Shown: positions 37,713 to 47,360 of the stretch, piece by piece | How positions within the stretch are numbered: the stretch's first letter is position 1 | Layout of the letters: each line of letters begins with the position of its first letter | Position numbers and translations under genes: made by a program | Notes under the pieces: generated by a model | What the model was told of the DNA's origin: nothing | Databases searched by the model: none | What the model saw: the letters and a program-made list of their open reading frames with translations, nothing else | Origin: Paracidobacterium acidisoli | GTDB taxonomy: Bacteria > Acidobacteriota > Terriglobia > Terriglobales > Acidobacteriaceae | Reading direction: 5' to 3' | DNA length: 64,000 nucleotides | Assembly: GCF_003428625.2 (NCBI RefSeq) | Contig: NZ_QVQT02000003.1 | Coordinates: forward strand, 751,017-815,016

Positions 37713-40199
37713 ATGCTCAGGATGATGGCGAGAGCCTGTACTTACCGAATGGTTGTGGCTTTGTTTCTTATCGCATCCACTGCATCGGCGGCGGGCGCAC
37801 AGGAGAATCACGCAACCGCTCCGCGGCAGCCGGGGCCTGTTTCGGGGAGCGAAACGCTTCTGCCGAATGGGTGGAGTCTTTCTCCGGCCGGCGCGCAGGT
37901 GGCCACGGGAGGGTTTCCTCTGCATGTGATCGCCATTCCGCATACGCATCTGGTGGTGATGATGAGCAATGGATACGGCGAGCACTTTCTCTCTCTGATC
38001 GACAGTGCGACGGCCCGCGTGGTGCAGCGTGTGCCCATTCACGAAGGATGGATGGGGCTTGCGGTGAATGCGGCCGGAAGCCGCCTGTACGCTTCTTCCG
38101 GCGCGGGCGACAGCATTCTGATCTTCGATCTCACGAACCGGCAGCTGAAGGAAGAGGGCGCGATCGCTTTGCCCGCCGGCACGTTTCCGGCTGGAATCGT
38201 CCTGGGAGAGGGAGACAGGCTGCTGTATGTGGCGGGCAATCTGGCGAACAAATTACTGATTGTGGATACGGCGCAGAGGAAGGTCGTTGCTGAAGGGCCG
38301 ACGGGAAAGAAGCCCTATACCTGCGTGGTCGATTCGCTGCACGGGCACGTCTACGTCTCGAACTGGGGCGAGAACACGCTCTCGGTGCTGGATGCGTCGA
38401 GCGCAAAGCCGGTCGCCACGGTGAAGGTTCAGGAAAAGCCCGGAGACATGGTGATTTCTCCGGACAGGATGCGGGTCTTTGTGACGGACGGAGACCGCAA
38501 TCTGGTTTCGATGGTCAACACGGAGACGCAGCAGGCGGAGGAAGAGATCGATGTCTCGCTGAACCGCACGCCGCTGGCGGGGAGCACGCCGGATGGAGTG
38601 GCGCTGTCGGCGAATGGGCGCACGCTGTTTGTGGCCTGCGCCAACAATAACTCCGTCGCCGTGGTTGACGTGACGCGGAGGCGTCATGCGGCGGTGCCGG
38701 GATTTCTTCCGGTGGGTTGGTTTCCTTCGTCGCTGACGGTGCTGGGCACGGGCAGCGAGCAGAGGCTGGTGGTTGCCAATGCAAAGGGAGCCCACTCGTT
38801 CGAGAACGGTTCGAAGTTTGTGCTGAACAGCTCGGATCACATCAACAAAGGCTACGTGGGGCTGGTGCTGCAGGGCACGGTGTCGGTCATTCCCTTTCGA
38901 GAGCTGAAGCACCTGCCGGTCTATACACAGCAGGTACTGCGGAACAGTCCGTTTACGACACCGCAGGCATCGGCGGCGGCGCCCTTTGCTTTGGGGCGCA
39001 GAGGGCCGATTCAGCATGTGATCTACATCATTAAAGAGAACCGCACGTACGATCAGGTACTGGGCGATATGAAGGAGGGCAATGGCGAGGCCTCGTACGC
39101 GATTTTCGGCGAGCAGGTGACGCCGAATCAGCACGCGATGGCGCGCCAGTTCACGCTGTTCGACAACCTGTACCATAACGCCGAGGTGAGCGCGACGGGG
39201 CACTTCTGGACGGACAGCGCGATTGCGCCGGAGTATGTCGAAAAGCTGTGGCCGAGCACCTATTCCGGCCGCGGCGGCCATCGCATGGAATATCACGATG
39301 ACGATGACGACTACCCCGCGAGCGGCTTTCTGTGGGACCAGTGCGCGAAAAAAGGCATCAGCTACCGCAGCTACGGCGAGTTCGCCCGCGTGCTGGGCGC
39401 GGCGCCGGGCAAGGTGCGTCCCTTTACCCCGTCATTGCAGGGGCATATCAATCCGGATTATCGCGGGTCGGATGTGATCGCGACGGTGTCGGACACGGAG
39501 CGGTACGGCATCTGGCATCGCGAATTTATGCAGTTTGTCGAAGAGCGCTCGCTGCCGGCCTTCGAAGTGATCTCGCTGCCCGGCGATCACACGGTGGGGA
39601 CGCGCCCCGGAGCCCAGACGCCGCGCGCGATGGTGGCGGAGAACGATCTGATGCTGGCGAAGATGCTGGACGATATCTCGCACAGCATCTACTGGAAGAG
39701 CACGGCCGTGTTCGTGATCGAGGACGATGCGCAGAATGGTCCCGATCACATCGATTGTCATCGCACGACGGCTTTTGTGCTCAGTCCTTATATACGGAGG
39801 CATTTTGTGGATCACACGATGTATTCGTCGGCGAGCGTGGTGCGCACGATGGAGCTGCTGCTGGGGCTGCCGCCGATGACGCAGTACGATGCGTCCGCGG
39901 TGCCGATGTGGGCGAGCTTCCAGGCGGCTCCGGATATGACGCCTTTTTCGGCGGTGCCTGCGCGCATCCCGATCGAAGAGAAGAATACGCTTCAGTCGTA
40001 TGGCGCGGCCGAGTCGATGCGTATGCCGCTGGATGCCGCCGATCAGGCCGATGACGGCGAGCTGAACGAGATCTTATGGAAGAGCGTGCGCGGAGCCGGG
40101 TCGGAGCCGCCCTCGCGGCGTCTGAATGCCGCGCTGACGCTGCAGCAGATGCGGCAGCAAAGCGGGCAGAAGCACGCTACCACACCTTCCAGGCAATGA
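37713..40199 (+). CDS. Exported YncE-like beta-propeller fused to a phosphoesterase domain
   Basis: An 828-residue protein from ATG 37713, signal peptide ending AAGAQ. Residues about 45-370 form a YVTN-type beta-propeller (repeats such as VAGNLANKLLIVDTAQRKV, VYVSNWGENTLSVLDASSAK, LFVACANNNSVAVVDV). Residues about 420-760 are a phospholipase C/alkaline-phosphatase-superfamily domain starting with HVIYIIKENRTYDQVLGD, with metal-site stretches LPGDHT and FVIEDDAQNGPDHID. This propeller-phosphoesterase fusion is known in acidobacteria and relatives; the substrate is unknown but a phosphate ester or phospholipid is likely. It converges with the regulator gene at 40177, the 3' ends overlapping by 23 bp. 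Confidence 0.88.
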   Translation: MLRMMARACTYRMVVALFLIASTASAAGAQENHATAPRQPGPVSGSETLLPNGWSLSPAGAQVATGGFPLHVIAIPHTHLVVMMSNGYGEHFLSLIDSATARVVQRVPIHEGWMGLAVNAAGSRLYASSGAGDSILIFDLTNRQLKEEGAIALPAGTFPAGIVLGEGDRLLYVAGNLANKLLIVDTAQRKVVAEGPTGKKPYTCVVDSLHGHVYVSNWGENTLSVLDASSAKPVATVKVQEKPGDMVISPDRMRVFVTDGDRNLVSMVNTETQQAEEEIDVSLNRTPLAGSTPDGVALSANGRTLFVACANNNSVAVVDVTRRRHAAVPGFLPVGWFPSSLTVLGTGSEQRLVVANAKGAHSFENGSKFVLNSSDHINKGYVGLVLQGTVSVIPFRELKHLPVYTQQVLRNSPFTTPQASAAAPFALGRRGPIQHVIYIIKENRTYDQVLGDMKEGNGEASYAIFGEQVTPNQHAMARQFTLFDNLYHNAEVSATGHFWTDSAIAPEYVEKLWPSTYSGRGGHRMEYHDDDDDYPASGFLWDQCAKKGISYRSYGEFARVLGAAPGKVRPFTPSLQGHINPDYRGSDVIATVSDTERYGIWHREFMQFVEERSLPAFEVISLPGDHTVGTRPGAQTPRAMVAENDLMLAKMLDDISHSIYWKSTAVFVIEDDAQNGPDHIDCHRTTAFVLSPYIRRHFVDHTMYSSASVVRTMELLLGLPPMTQYDASAVPMWASFQAAPDMTPFSAVPARIPIEEKNTLQSYGAAESMRMPLDAADQADDGELNEILWKSVRGAGSEPPSRRLNAALTLQQMRQQSGQKHATTPSRQ

Positions 40200-41499
40200 T
40201 CTCGGGCGCTGTGGGCGCATCGTCGACGATTTTGGTCTTCAGCACGAACTGCATATTCTTCTTCGGCCAGTCGGCGGGCGCCTGATCGAGGGCCTTCGCG
40301 AGCAGCTCGGGACGGGTGAGAAAGTAGCCGGCGGCGCGGCTTCCGAAGCCGGAGATGCCGGCTGCGATGATGAGGAATTTTCCGGTCTCGGAGTCAGGGA
40401 GCCGGGAGACGATGGCGAAGTCCTCATTCGTTTTTCCGTCGGAGTGAAGCTGAGGCAGCGCCCATCTGCGATGCTGTCCTTCCTGCTCGTCGATTTCGCG
40501 TATCGAGTTGTGCTCGGCAAAGACGAAGGGAAGCTTATTGGTGCTGGAGATGGTCCAGCGATTGGAGAATCCTCCGATCAGGACGGTCGGTGCGTCGGAG
40601 ATTTCTCCGTAAGAGGTTTCATCGGAGAGACGGAACTCGGTGGCTTTGCCGAAGCGGCTGAAGAGAGCACTGAGCAGGACAGCGAGATTGGCGTCTCCGG
40701 CGCCGACGTATTGGTTTTTAACGGTAACGATGGCGCCGCCAGGGGTTTGGCCCTTCTGCGGCTCGATCTTCCATGCCAGCGCCACGCCGGGATCGATGCC
40801 GCTCTGCTTCGCATCCTCTTTGTGCCAGGCATGGGTGTAGGTATATGTCATGGGGCTGCCGATGCAGATCAGCACCGACTTTGAATCCGCGATGGCCGGG
40901 CCCCAGAAGCGCTCGAGCTGCTTCTCGTCATGATCGGCGGCGGCCTCAACGGGGCGTTTTTCAGGAGAACGGAAGGCCGCGAAGAGCAGAATGGTTACCA
41001 CGCCGGTGAGCAAAACCACGGCAGCGAGCCATCCGGCAACCCGCGGAGGGGGATGCAGCAACGGCTGCGGGGGCTGATCCGCGAGTGCCTGCGCCGGATC
41101 TGCGGGCTCGGCGGGAGCGGTGGTATCGACCATGCGGAACTGCGGCACGTAGGAGCCGGAGGGAATCTCGATGCGGCATTCGCCCGTATGCGGCTCAACC
41201 GCATAGTACTGGGAGAGACGCTTGCGGACCTCGGTGGCGCGAACACGGACCACGGAATCGGCTTCGGTCAGGTAGCTCGGCTTGCGGCCGAAGACCTCAA
41301 CGCCGATGATCCTTTCCTTCAGCGATTCGTGGCGGCCTTCGAGCGCGTTTTCAACCACAAACTGAAGAAACTGCCGGCACCGCGGGCTTGACCGGAAGGC
41401 TGAGCTTTCCAGTATCCGGCCCATCTCCGCTTTGATTTTCGTTCTCTGCTGCTCGGTTGCAGCCGTCACGCTGTCTGTCCTCTCCATGTACTCATGCAC
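40177..41499 (-). CDS. Membrane-anchored regulator, N-terminal DNA-binding-like domain plus periplasmic sensor (paralogue 2)
   Basis: A 440-residue paralogue of the protein at 7804. The N-terminal domain (CRQFLQFVVENALEGRHESLKE, IGVEVFGRKPSYL, DSVVRVRATEVRKRL, IPSGSYVPQF) lines up with that protein residue for residue in places. One membrane segment (VAGWLAAVVLLTGVVTILLFAAF, about 155-177) precedes a roughly 260-residue exported domain with the shared pattern LIGGFSNRWT and an ETGKFLIIAAGISGFGSRAA end. It diverges from the phospholipase-like gene at 41814 and overlaps the 3' end of the phosphoesterase gene. A role as one-component sensor of a periplasmic signal is inferred from architecture and gene position. 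Confidence 0.7.
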   Translation of the reverse strand: MHEYMERTDSVTAATEQQRTKIKAEMGRILESSAFRSSPRCRQFLQFVVENALEGRHESLKERIIGVEVFGRKPSYLTEADSVVRVRATEVRKRLSQYYAVEPHTGECRIEIPSGSYVPQFRMVDTTAPAEPADPAQALADQPPQPLLHPPPRVAGWLAAVVLLTGVVTILLFAAFRSPEKRPVEAAADHDEKQLERFWGPAIADSKSVLICIGSPMTYTYTHAWHKEDAKQSGIDPGVALAWKIEPQKGQTPGGAIVTVKNQYVGAGDANLAVLLSALFSRFGKATEFRLSDETSYGEISDAPTVLIGGFSNRWTISSTNKLPFVFAEHNSIREIDEQEGQHRRWALPQLHSDGKTNEDFAIVSRLPDSETGKFLIIAAGISGFGSRAAGYFLTRPELLAKALDQAPADWPKKNMQFVLKTKIVDDAPTAPEIIAWKVW

Positions 41500-41813
41500 C
41501 GCTGCATTGTCTTCAGCTGCGGCGCGGACGGCCGCGTCCGATGGCCGATGGCCGATGCTGCTTTCAGGATCGCCGGGTTCTGTAAAGGGCAGATGAATTC
41601 ATGAACGAGCGATGAATCACCAAAGAGGAGAGCCCATTTCGTGAGCTGAAAGCAAGCCCTTCAGAAGCAAAGAGATGAGAGCCCGCGTAACCGTTACGAA
41701 CCGCGTCAAGCCTGCCGTTGTTTCAGGGTTCGGACCATGCTGAGGCCAGTGTCTGAAGCCAGCGGCCGAAGCCGTTATCCGGATGCTGGATTTGCGATCA
41801 CCGAAGGACTGCG
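41500..41813. other. 314-bp divergent promoter region between regulator 2 and phospholipase gene
   Basis: No gene is seen. It contains a 7-bp GATGGCC repeat (2.5 copies, 41540-41557), a 10-bp palindrome ATGAATTCAT (41593-41602), and the 13-bp perfect palindrome CGTAACCGTTACG (41686-41698). Promoters for both divergent genes should lie here, but no strong -35/-10 pair stands out. Confidence 0.5.
41686..41698. promoter_or_regulatory. 13-bp palindrome CGTAACCGTTACG, candidate operator
   Basis: A perfect palindrome around a central C, 116 bp before the phospholipase-like gene and 187 bp before the regulator. The core AACCGTT recurs upstream of the phosphoesterase (37628), the receptor (43351) and the first regulator/receptor pair (9216). 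Perfect symmetry suits a dimeric regulator; the divergent anchored regulator is the obvious candidate. Confidence 0.5.
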
Positions 41814-43316
41814 ATGTACGGAAAGAAAGAAAAACGGAAGCAGCGCACAGAGAACCGGCTCCGCGCGCTCGGTTTGTTTCTGGGAACAGCGCTGGTGGGT
41901 CTCGCCGCGGTGCAGCGTCTGTTCGCGTGGGGAGGACTGCCGCACCAGTACATTACGGATGCCGCGCTTACGGCTCTGCCGGCCAGCGATGAGATATCGC
42001 TGCGGCTCGGCGGCGAGGCACGGCACCTGCGCGACACGGTGGAGATGGGCGACTGGATGAACTCCCTGATTACGGTCCAGGAAAACTGGCACGTGACCAC
42101 GGAAGATTTTCCGCAGACCAGCTCGGAGTATTTCGGCAACGATTACCTGCTCTTTCCGGGAGCGCCGCACTTCTTTCAGCACATGATGCCGCAGGTTCAC
42201 GAAACCTATGGTCCGTATTTTCTGCGCAACCTGCAGGCGCTGCGGACCGAAGACCAGGCGAATGCAGTTCGCTGGGTGGGAAGCCTTCTGCACTTCGTTA
42301 CCGATTCCGGGTCGCCGCCGCACACGATCGGCCTGAGCGGGCCCAACCACACGAAGATGGAGAACTGGCTCGACGCGAGCCATATCGATCTGCGCGGCTA
42401 TCATCCGCAACTGCTGGGAAGGACCGACGCCGAAGCCGTCGAAGGGCTGCGGAAGCGTATGGATGGCCTGATTGCGCGCAACGCGGTGATCGCGAGGCAT
42501 ATGGTTCCGTATGCGCAGGCCGATGACCGGCCGCATGTGGAGCCGCTGGCCCTGGACTGCGCCGAGGAGACTGCGCGGGTCGCGGCCGATGTGCTGCATA
42601 CACTGCTGGTGCTGTCGGCGGAGCAGGCCGATGGCCAGAGCGGCGCTTCCCTGACGGCGAGGGTTACGGCTCCGGCGCTGGCGGAGCATCCTTTGCTTCC
42701 GGCGAAGATCGTTCTTCTCGGCACCGACTTCAGCACGCTCAGCTCGCTGAACTATTCGCTGCCCGACCAGTATGCGGGCACGCTGCTGCTCAGGAATCTG
42801 CCGCCGGGAACGTATCGCGTGGCCATCGAACGGCCGGGCTCGCAGACGCTGTTTCCTTCTGCCATCGTTCTGCGCGCGAACGAACGCGCGAGCTTCGAGT
42901 GGCATCTGCGGGCTGCCTCCCCTGCGGGCAACGTGGTGCCCAATGCGGACTTTTCGCTGCGATGGGTCACGCCTTCGGCGCCGGACCACTGGCGGCATGA
43001 CGATGGCTGCCACTGCTGGCGCTCCGACAACATTCCGGTCGCGCACGGAAATATGTATCACGTGTACGTGACGGCAAAGGGCTCTGCAGCGCAGACCGTG
43101 ACTCTGGAGTGGATGGCGCAGCACTGGAAGCGGACCGATGACGCGCCCGTTCCCGTTGCGGCAGCACAGGGTTCCGCGAATGCGGAGCAGATCACAGCGC
43201 CGGCGACGGCCGTATACGCGCGCTTTGTCATTGCAGGCGACGCTCCACCGGAGAACGTACTGGATGGCGTCGCATTGTTGCCCGTTTCACAAGCCGGTTT
43301 CGTACAGCACAAATAA
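41814..43316 (+). CDS. Exported zinc phospholipase C/S1-P1 nuclease-like protein with C-terminal beta domains
   Basis: A 500-residue protein from ATG 41814 with AAGGA upstream. A basic N-terminus and hydrophobic segment form the signal; the mature protein starts near the characteristic Trp of AWGGLPHQYIT, as in zinc phospholipase C and S1/P1 nuclease, where the N-terminal Trp binds zinc. Further ligands are likely in HFFQHM and LLHFVTDSGSPPHT (HxxxD form). After about residue 270 come beta domains: one carboxypeptidase-regulatory-like (LRNLPPGTYRVAIERPG) and a C-terminal lectin-like part. Cleavage of phospholipid or nucleic acid phosphodiesters is the likely activity. The gene is followed by a receptor gene 96 bp away. 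Confidence 0.75.
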   Translation: MYGKKEKRKQRTENRLRALGLFLGTALVGLAAVQRLFAWGGLPHQYITDAALTALPASDEISLRLGGEARHLRDTVEMGDWMNSLITVQENWHVTTEDFPQTSSEYFGNDYLLFPGAPHFFQHMMPQVHETYGPYFLRNLQALRTEDQANAVRWVGSLLHFVTDSGSPPHTIGLSGPNHTKMENWLDASHIDLRGYHPQLLGRTDAEAVEGLRKRMDGLIARNAVIARHMVPYAQADDRPHVEPLALDCAEETARVAADVLHTLLVLSAEQADGQSGASLTARVTAPALAEHPLLPAKIVLLGTDFSTLSSLNYSLPDQYAGTLLLRNLPPGTYRVAIERPGSQTLFPSAIVLRANERASFEWHLRAASPAGNVVPNADFSLRWVTPSAPDHWRHDDGCHCWRSDNIPVAHGNMYHVYVTAKGSAAQTVTLEWMAQHWKRTDDAPVPVAAAQGSANAEQITAPATAVYARFVIAGDAPPENVLDGVALLPVSQAGFVQHK

Positions 43317-43340
43317 AAAGCTTCCCCAGGGGCAGGTACG

Positions 43341-43367
43341 GGCGCGAAGCAACCGTTGCAACGCGCC
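43341..43367. promoter_or_regulatory. 27-bp near-perfect palindrome before the fourth receptor gene
   Basis: GGCGCG-AA-GCAAC-C-GTTGC-AA-CGCGCC: both arms pair except an AA/AA mismatch. The inner GCAACCGTTGC (43349-43359) shares AACCGTT with three other intergenic sites. It sits 46-72 bp before the receptor start, so it may be an operator, or a hairpin that ends the phospholipase transcript or shapes the receptor leader. Confidence 0.5.
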
Positions 43368-43412
43368 TTCAACACCGCGAAAGAGAAACTGAAAGACTTT
43401 CAGGAGAAAAGA

Positions 43413-46400
43413 ATGAATTGCTTCCGTGATGCATGGCTTACCCGGATATGGCGCAAAGATCTTGTCAGAAAGCCGATGCTGGCCGCAGCGGTGCTGCTGC
43501 TGCTGTTATTCGCCAACCCGCCGGCGCTGCGGGCGCAGATCGATACGGGATCTGTCTCCGGCACCGTCACCGATCAGCAGAGCGCGGTCGTTCCCGGCGC
43601 CCGGGTCGAGATACGAAACGAGGCAACGGGCTATACGGACGCGCAGCCGAGCAAACAAAACGGGACCTATAACTTTCCGACGGTAAGGATCGGCGACTAC
43701 GTCGTGACCGTTACGGCGAACGGCTTCCGGAAGCAGATTCACGAGCACGTGACGGTGGCGATTCAGCAGCAGGTGGTGCTGAGCTTTCAGATGCAGCTTG
43801 CCTCGACCAGCAGCACCGTCGAAGTGACGACGGGGCAGAGCACTCTGCAGACCGAAAATGCGTCGGTCAGCCAGATTGTGGGCACGGAGGAGATTAACTC
43901 GCTGCCTTTGAACGGCCGTAACTACACGCTGCTGGCCCAGCTTGCGCCGGGCACCACGACGACGGTGTATGACAGCGGCCACGGCGAGGTCGAGAGCGGC
44001 ACGTTTACAGCAAACGGTCTGATCACGACCTTCAATAACTACATGCTCGACGGCATATCGGATAACAACGATACGGCCGACTGGGGAAACGGCACCTCTT
44101 ACGCGATCAAGCCGCCACCGGATGCGCTGGAGGAGTTCAAGGTAGAGACCGCGAATTACAGCGCCGAGTATGGCCGCTCCGGCGGAGCGGTGGTAAACGC
44201 GGTGACGCGCTCCGGCCAGAACCGTTTTTACGGCGATCTGTGGGAGTACAACCGCAACTCGTTTTTCGACTCGAACGATTACTTTCTGAATGCCGCACGC
44301 CAGCCGCGCCCGGCCTACAACCGCAACCAGTATGGCTTCAGCCTCGGCGGTCCTATTGTTCACGACAAGACATTTTTCTTCATGGACTATGAGGGCATTC
44401 GCCTGAAGCAGGGAGAGGCGTACACGTCGACGGTGCCGACCGCGCTGCAACGCTCCTCGGGATTTACGAACTTCAGCGAGCTGATCTCCTTTCAGAAAGG
44501 AACGCAAACCGATATTCTGGGCCGCACCACGCCGGTGGGAACGATCTTCGATCCGGCGAGCACGCGCTATCTGAGCTCGGGCACGGTGGACCCGGTGACG
44601 GGCAAGGCCGCGACCTCAACCGGTTATGTGCGCGACCCGTTTGCGGGAAACATCATTCCGGCGGGCCGGATCTCTCCGGTGGCCACGAAGCTGCTTTCGC
44701 TCTTTCCCGCGCCGAACACCGGAGCCGGCATTACGAACAACTACGCCGATGCTCCGCTGCTGCTGCAGAATTCGGACGCCTTCGACGTACGCGTCGATCA
44801 GAACTTCTCGTCGAAAGATCAGCTCTTCGCCCGCGGCAGCTATGCGCTGCAGCCTTATACGATTCCTCCGCCATGCGCTGCACCGGCGAACTGCGGTAAC
44901 TCGGCAACGGTGGGCACGCAGAACACCAACATCGAAGACTTTGCCGTGGGGGAAACGCACATCTTTTCGCCGAACCTGGTGAACGAGTTTCGTGTGGGCT
45001 ATAACCGCATTCACATGGACCGTGTGCAGCCCTTCGGCACGCAGGCCGGCTTAAACCAGCAGTATGGAATTCCGGGGATTCCGGATGCTGCGCCCAACGG
45101 CGGGCTGGCGCAGATCAAAATCACCGGCTACGCCGAGCTTGGCTCGCATAACAATGTTCCGCTGGATGAGATCGGCTCCGAGTCGCAGTACAACGACAGC
45201 GTCTCTCTGGTGAAAGGCAAGCACTCGATGCGTTTCGGCGGCGAGTTCGAGCGCATCAAAGACGCGATCAACAGCGGGCAGTTTCCGCACGGCGAGTTTG
45301 TCTTCGGAGGTAACTTCACTGATCAGCCGAACGGCAATGCGGCCAGCACCGGACCGGCGCAGTTTGTGATCGAGCCGGAAAACTCCACGGTTGCGAACTG
45401 CGCAGTGCTGAGCAATACGCAGGGGCCTCCGGGACCTGGATGCTTTACCTATAACTTTGTCGGTGGAGCGAACCAGATACAGGCTTCTCCGCTTTCGCAG
45501 GAAGACTTCCGCTGGCCGTACTTCGGCACATACTTCACCGACACGTGGAAGATACTGCCGCGCCTTACCCTCGACCTCGGTCTTCGCTATGAGTATTTCG
45601 CTGCATATTCAGACCATGCCGGACGCGGATCGAATTTTGTGCCGTCGTTCGCATCGAAGAACGGGCAGTCGCAGTTCCTGATCGACGACCGCGCGAAGAA
45701 TATTCCTCTTTCGCCCAGCTTTGTAAATCTGCTGGCTGCGCAGAATATCGCTCTGACTTATACAGGCAACCATGGGCTGCGGCATCTGAGCCCGTGGAAC
45801 TTTGGACCGCGCATCGGACTTTCTCTGCAGCTGACGCAGCGCGCCGTGTTACGCGCAGGTTATGGGATCTTCTATGCGGGTATTTATGCGCGCGGCGATG
45901 GATATAACATCGGCAATAACTATCCCTTCGCCTTCGCGGTCAATGTTACTCCGACAACGGCTGCCGGCCTGAGCAACGACGGCTCGATCGGTGGAATCGA
46001 CAAGGGCATGGCCGCCGTACCGCTCAATCCCTCCGTGGTGGTGGGCTCGCAGATTTCTCCGCGCGGACTGCAGTATTATGCGCGGGTTCCTGATGCGCAG
46101 GATATGAACCTGACGCTGCAGTATCAGCTTACCAATCGCCAGTACTTTGAAATCGGCTATGTGGGCACGCAGTCGCGGCATGTCGAGAGCAACATCGAGA
46201 GCAACCGGCCCAGCGTGCTGCTGCCTCCGGTGCTTCCGGCGGGCACTACGCTTGCGACCTATCTTCCTTACCCTGGACTGCCGACTGCAGGGTATTACAC
46301 GTGGAATGAGGGATCGAATAACTACAACTCTCTGCAGGTGAAGTATGAAAAGCTGCTGGGGCAGGGTGTGAACCTGATTGCCGATTACACGTGGAGCAAG

Positions 46401-47093
46401 TTTCTCGGCTACGGATCGGATTCGAACCTGTTCAGCTCGCTCGGTTATCGCGCGCCGTTCGTTCCAGGCTTTGGGATGAAAGGCGAGTACGGAAACATGG
46501 ACTTCGAATCGGCGAACGTGATCCATATGGGCGGAGGATGGCAGCTGCCCTTTGGAAAGGGACGCCGGTGGCTGAACCATGGCGCGGTGGTCGATGCGGT
46601 TGCGGGCGGCTGGAACCTGCAGGGCATCTTTACCTATCAGAGCGGGCAGCCCGTCACCATCAGCTGCAGCGTCACAACCGATACGGCTTCAGGATGCTAT
46701 GCGCTGGTCAACAAGGGAGCCATCTTCCAGGGGGCGCACACGCTGCAGCACTGGTTCAATGCGGCTGCGTTCTCGAATCCTGCGCCGGCCACGATGGTGG
46801 GGCAGAGCGATCTCTCTCCTCTGGGCGGCGCGCCTGCGCAGGCGTTCGGTCCGGCATTCCATCGCGGGGACCTGGGAGTCCAGAAGATCTTTCATCTGCC
46901 GGGCACGCATGAGCTGGAGGTGCGCGGCGAGGCATTCAACCTGACCAACACGCCGAATTTCGGGCAGCCGGGGACACTGAATCCGTCGTCGTCGGCGTTT
47001 GCGTCCATCACCAATACGCGCGACAGCCCGAGCGATGCTCGCGAATTTCAGTTCGCGGTCAAGTATCTCTTCGGAAACGGTCACCAGGAATAG
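43413..47093 (+). CDS. TonB-dependent receptor with carboxypeptidase-regulatory-like domain (fourth)
   Basis: About 1226 residues. ATG 43413 is chosen for AGGAG 6 nt upstream, with a signal peptide (MLAAAVLLLLLFANPPALRAQ). The carboxypeptidase-like domain (GSVSGTVTDQQSAVVPGARVEI), plug (LPLNGRNYTLLAQLAPG; GGAVVNAVTRSGQNRFYG) and barrel are complete; the barrel region ends VKYLFGNGHQE, with a short tail after the usual final Phe. It follows the phospholipase-like gene on the same strand, with a large palindrome between. The substrate may be a product of the secreted phosphoesterases, which is inference. A good terminator follows. Confidence 0.95.
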   Translation: MNCFRDAWLTRIWRKDLVRKPMLAAAVLLLLLFANPPALRAQIDTGSVSGTVTDQQSAVVPGARVEIRNEATGYTDAQPSKQNGTYNFPTVRIGDYVVTVTANGFRKQIHEHVTVAIQQQVVLSFQMQLASTSSTVEVTTGQSTLQTENASVSQIVGTEEINSLPLNGRNYTLLAQLAPGTTTTVYDSGHGEVESGTFTANGLITTFNNYMLDGISDNNDTADWGNGTSYAIKPPPDALEEFKVETANYSAEYGRSGGAVVNAVTRSGQNRFYGDLWEYNRNSFFDSNDYFLNAARQPRPAYNRNQYGFSLGGPIVHDKTFFFMDYEGIRLKQGEAYTSTVPTALQRSSGFTNFSELISFQKGTQTDILGRTTPVGTIFDPASTRYLSSGTVDPVTGKAATSTGYVRDPFAGNIIPAGRISPVATKLLSLFPAPNTGAGITNNYADAPLLLQNSDAFDVRVDQNFSSKDQLFARGSYALQPYTIPPPCAAPANCGNSATVGTQNTNIEDFAVGETHIFSPNLVNEFRVGYNRIHMDRVQPFGTQAGLNQQYGIPGIPDAAPNGGLAQIKITGYAELGSHNNVPLDEIGSESQYNDSVSLVKGKHSMRFGGEFERIKDAINSGQFPHGEFVFGGNFTDQPNGNAASTGPAQFVIEPENSTVANCAVLSNTQGPPGPGCFTYNFVGGANQIQASPLSQEDFRWPYFGTYFTDTWKILPRLTLDLGLRYEYFAAYSDHAGRGSNFVPSFASKNGQSQFLIDDRAKNIPLSPSFVNLLAAQNIALTYTGNHGLRHLSPWNFGPRIGLSLQLTQRAVLRAGYGIFYAGIYARGDGYNIGNNYPFAFAVNVTPTTAAGLSNDGSIGGIDKGMAAVPLNPSVVVGSQISPRGLQYYARVPDAQDMNLTLQYQLTNRQYFEIGYVGTQSRHVESNIESNRPSVLLPPVLPAGTTLATYLPYPGLPTAGYYTWNEGSNNYNSLQVKYEKLLGQGVNLIADYTWSKFLGYGSDSNLFSSLGYRAPFVPGFGMKGEYGNMDFESANVIHMGGGWQLPFGKGRRWLNHGAVVDAVAGGWNLQGIFTYQSGQPVTISCSVTTDTASGCYALVNKGAIFQGAHTLQHWFNAAAFSNPAPATMVGQSDLSPLGGAPAQAFGPAFHRGDLGVQKIFHLPGTHELEVRGEAFNLTNTPNFGQPGTLNPSSSAFASITNTRDSPSDAREFQFAVKYLFGNGHQE

Positions 47094-47130
47094 GCATTTA
47101 GTCCTGGCGCTCTGCCAGGTGTCTGCCGCG

Positions 47131-47165
47131 ACCGGCGATCCGAAGGGGTCGCCGGTTGTGCTTTT
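47131..47165 (+). terminator. Intrinsic terminator of the fourth receptor gene
   Basis: ACCGGCGA (47131-47138) pairs with TCGCCGGT (47149-47156), extendable to 11 bp with a GAAG tetraloop, followed by TGTGCTTTTC. It lies 38 bp after the stop codon. A smaller CCTGGC/GCCAGG hairpin precedes it. Confidence 0.75.
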
Positions 47166-47360
47166 CAGCTGTGGCCGCGGCAGCGGGCGGAGATGTCAGC
47201 GGGTATGCGTGGCGGCACTTTGCGGCGGGAAGAACGGCGGCTGTCCCGTATAGTCTCCTCAGGTTGAAACTGCATCTGTTCCTGTCAGATTCACTGGCTG
47301 GATAAACCAAAGAGCAGAGCGTCCGGAGGGTGCGGCCGGAGCGCGAGGAGGCGGCGAGCG

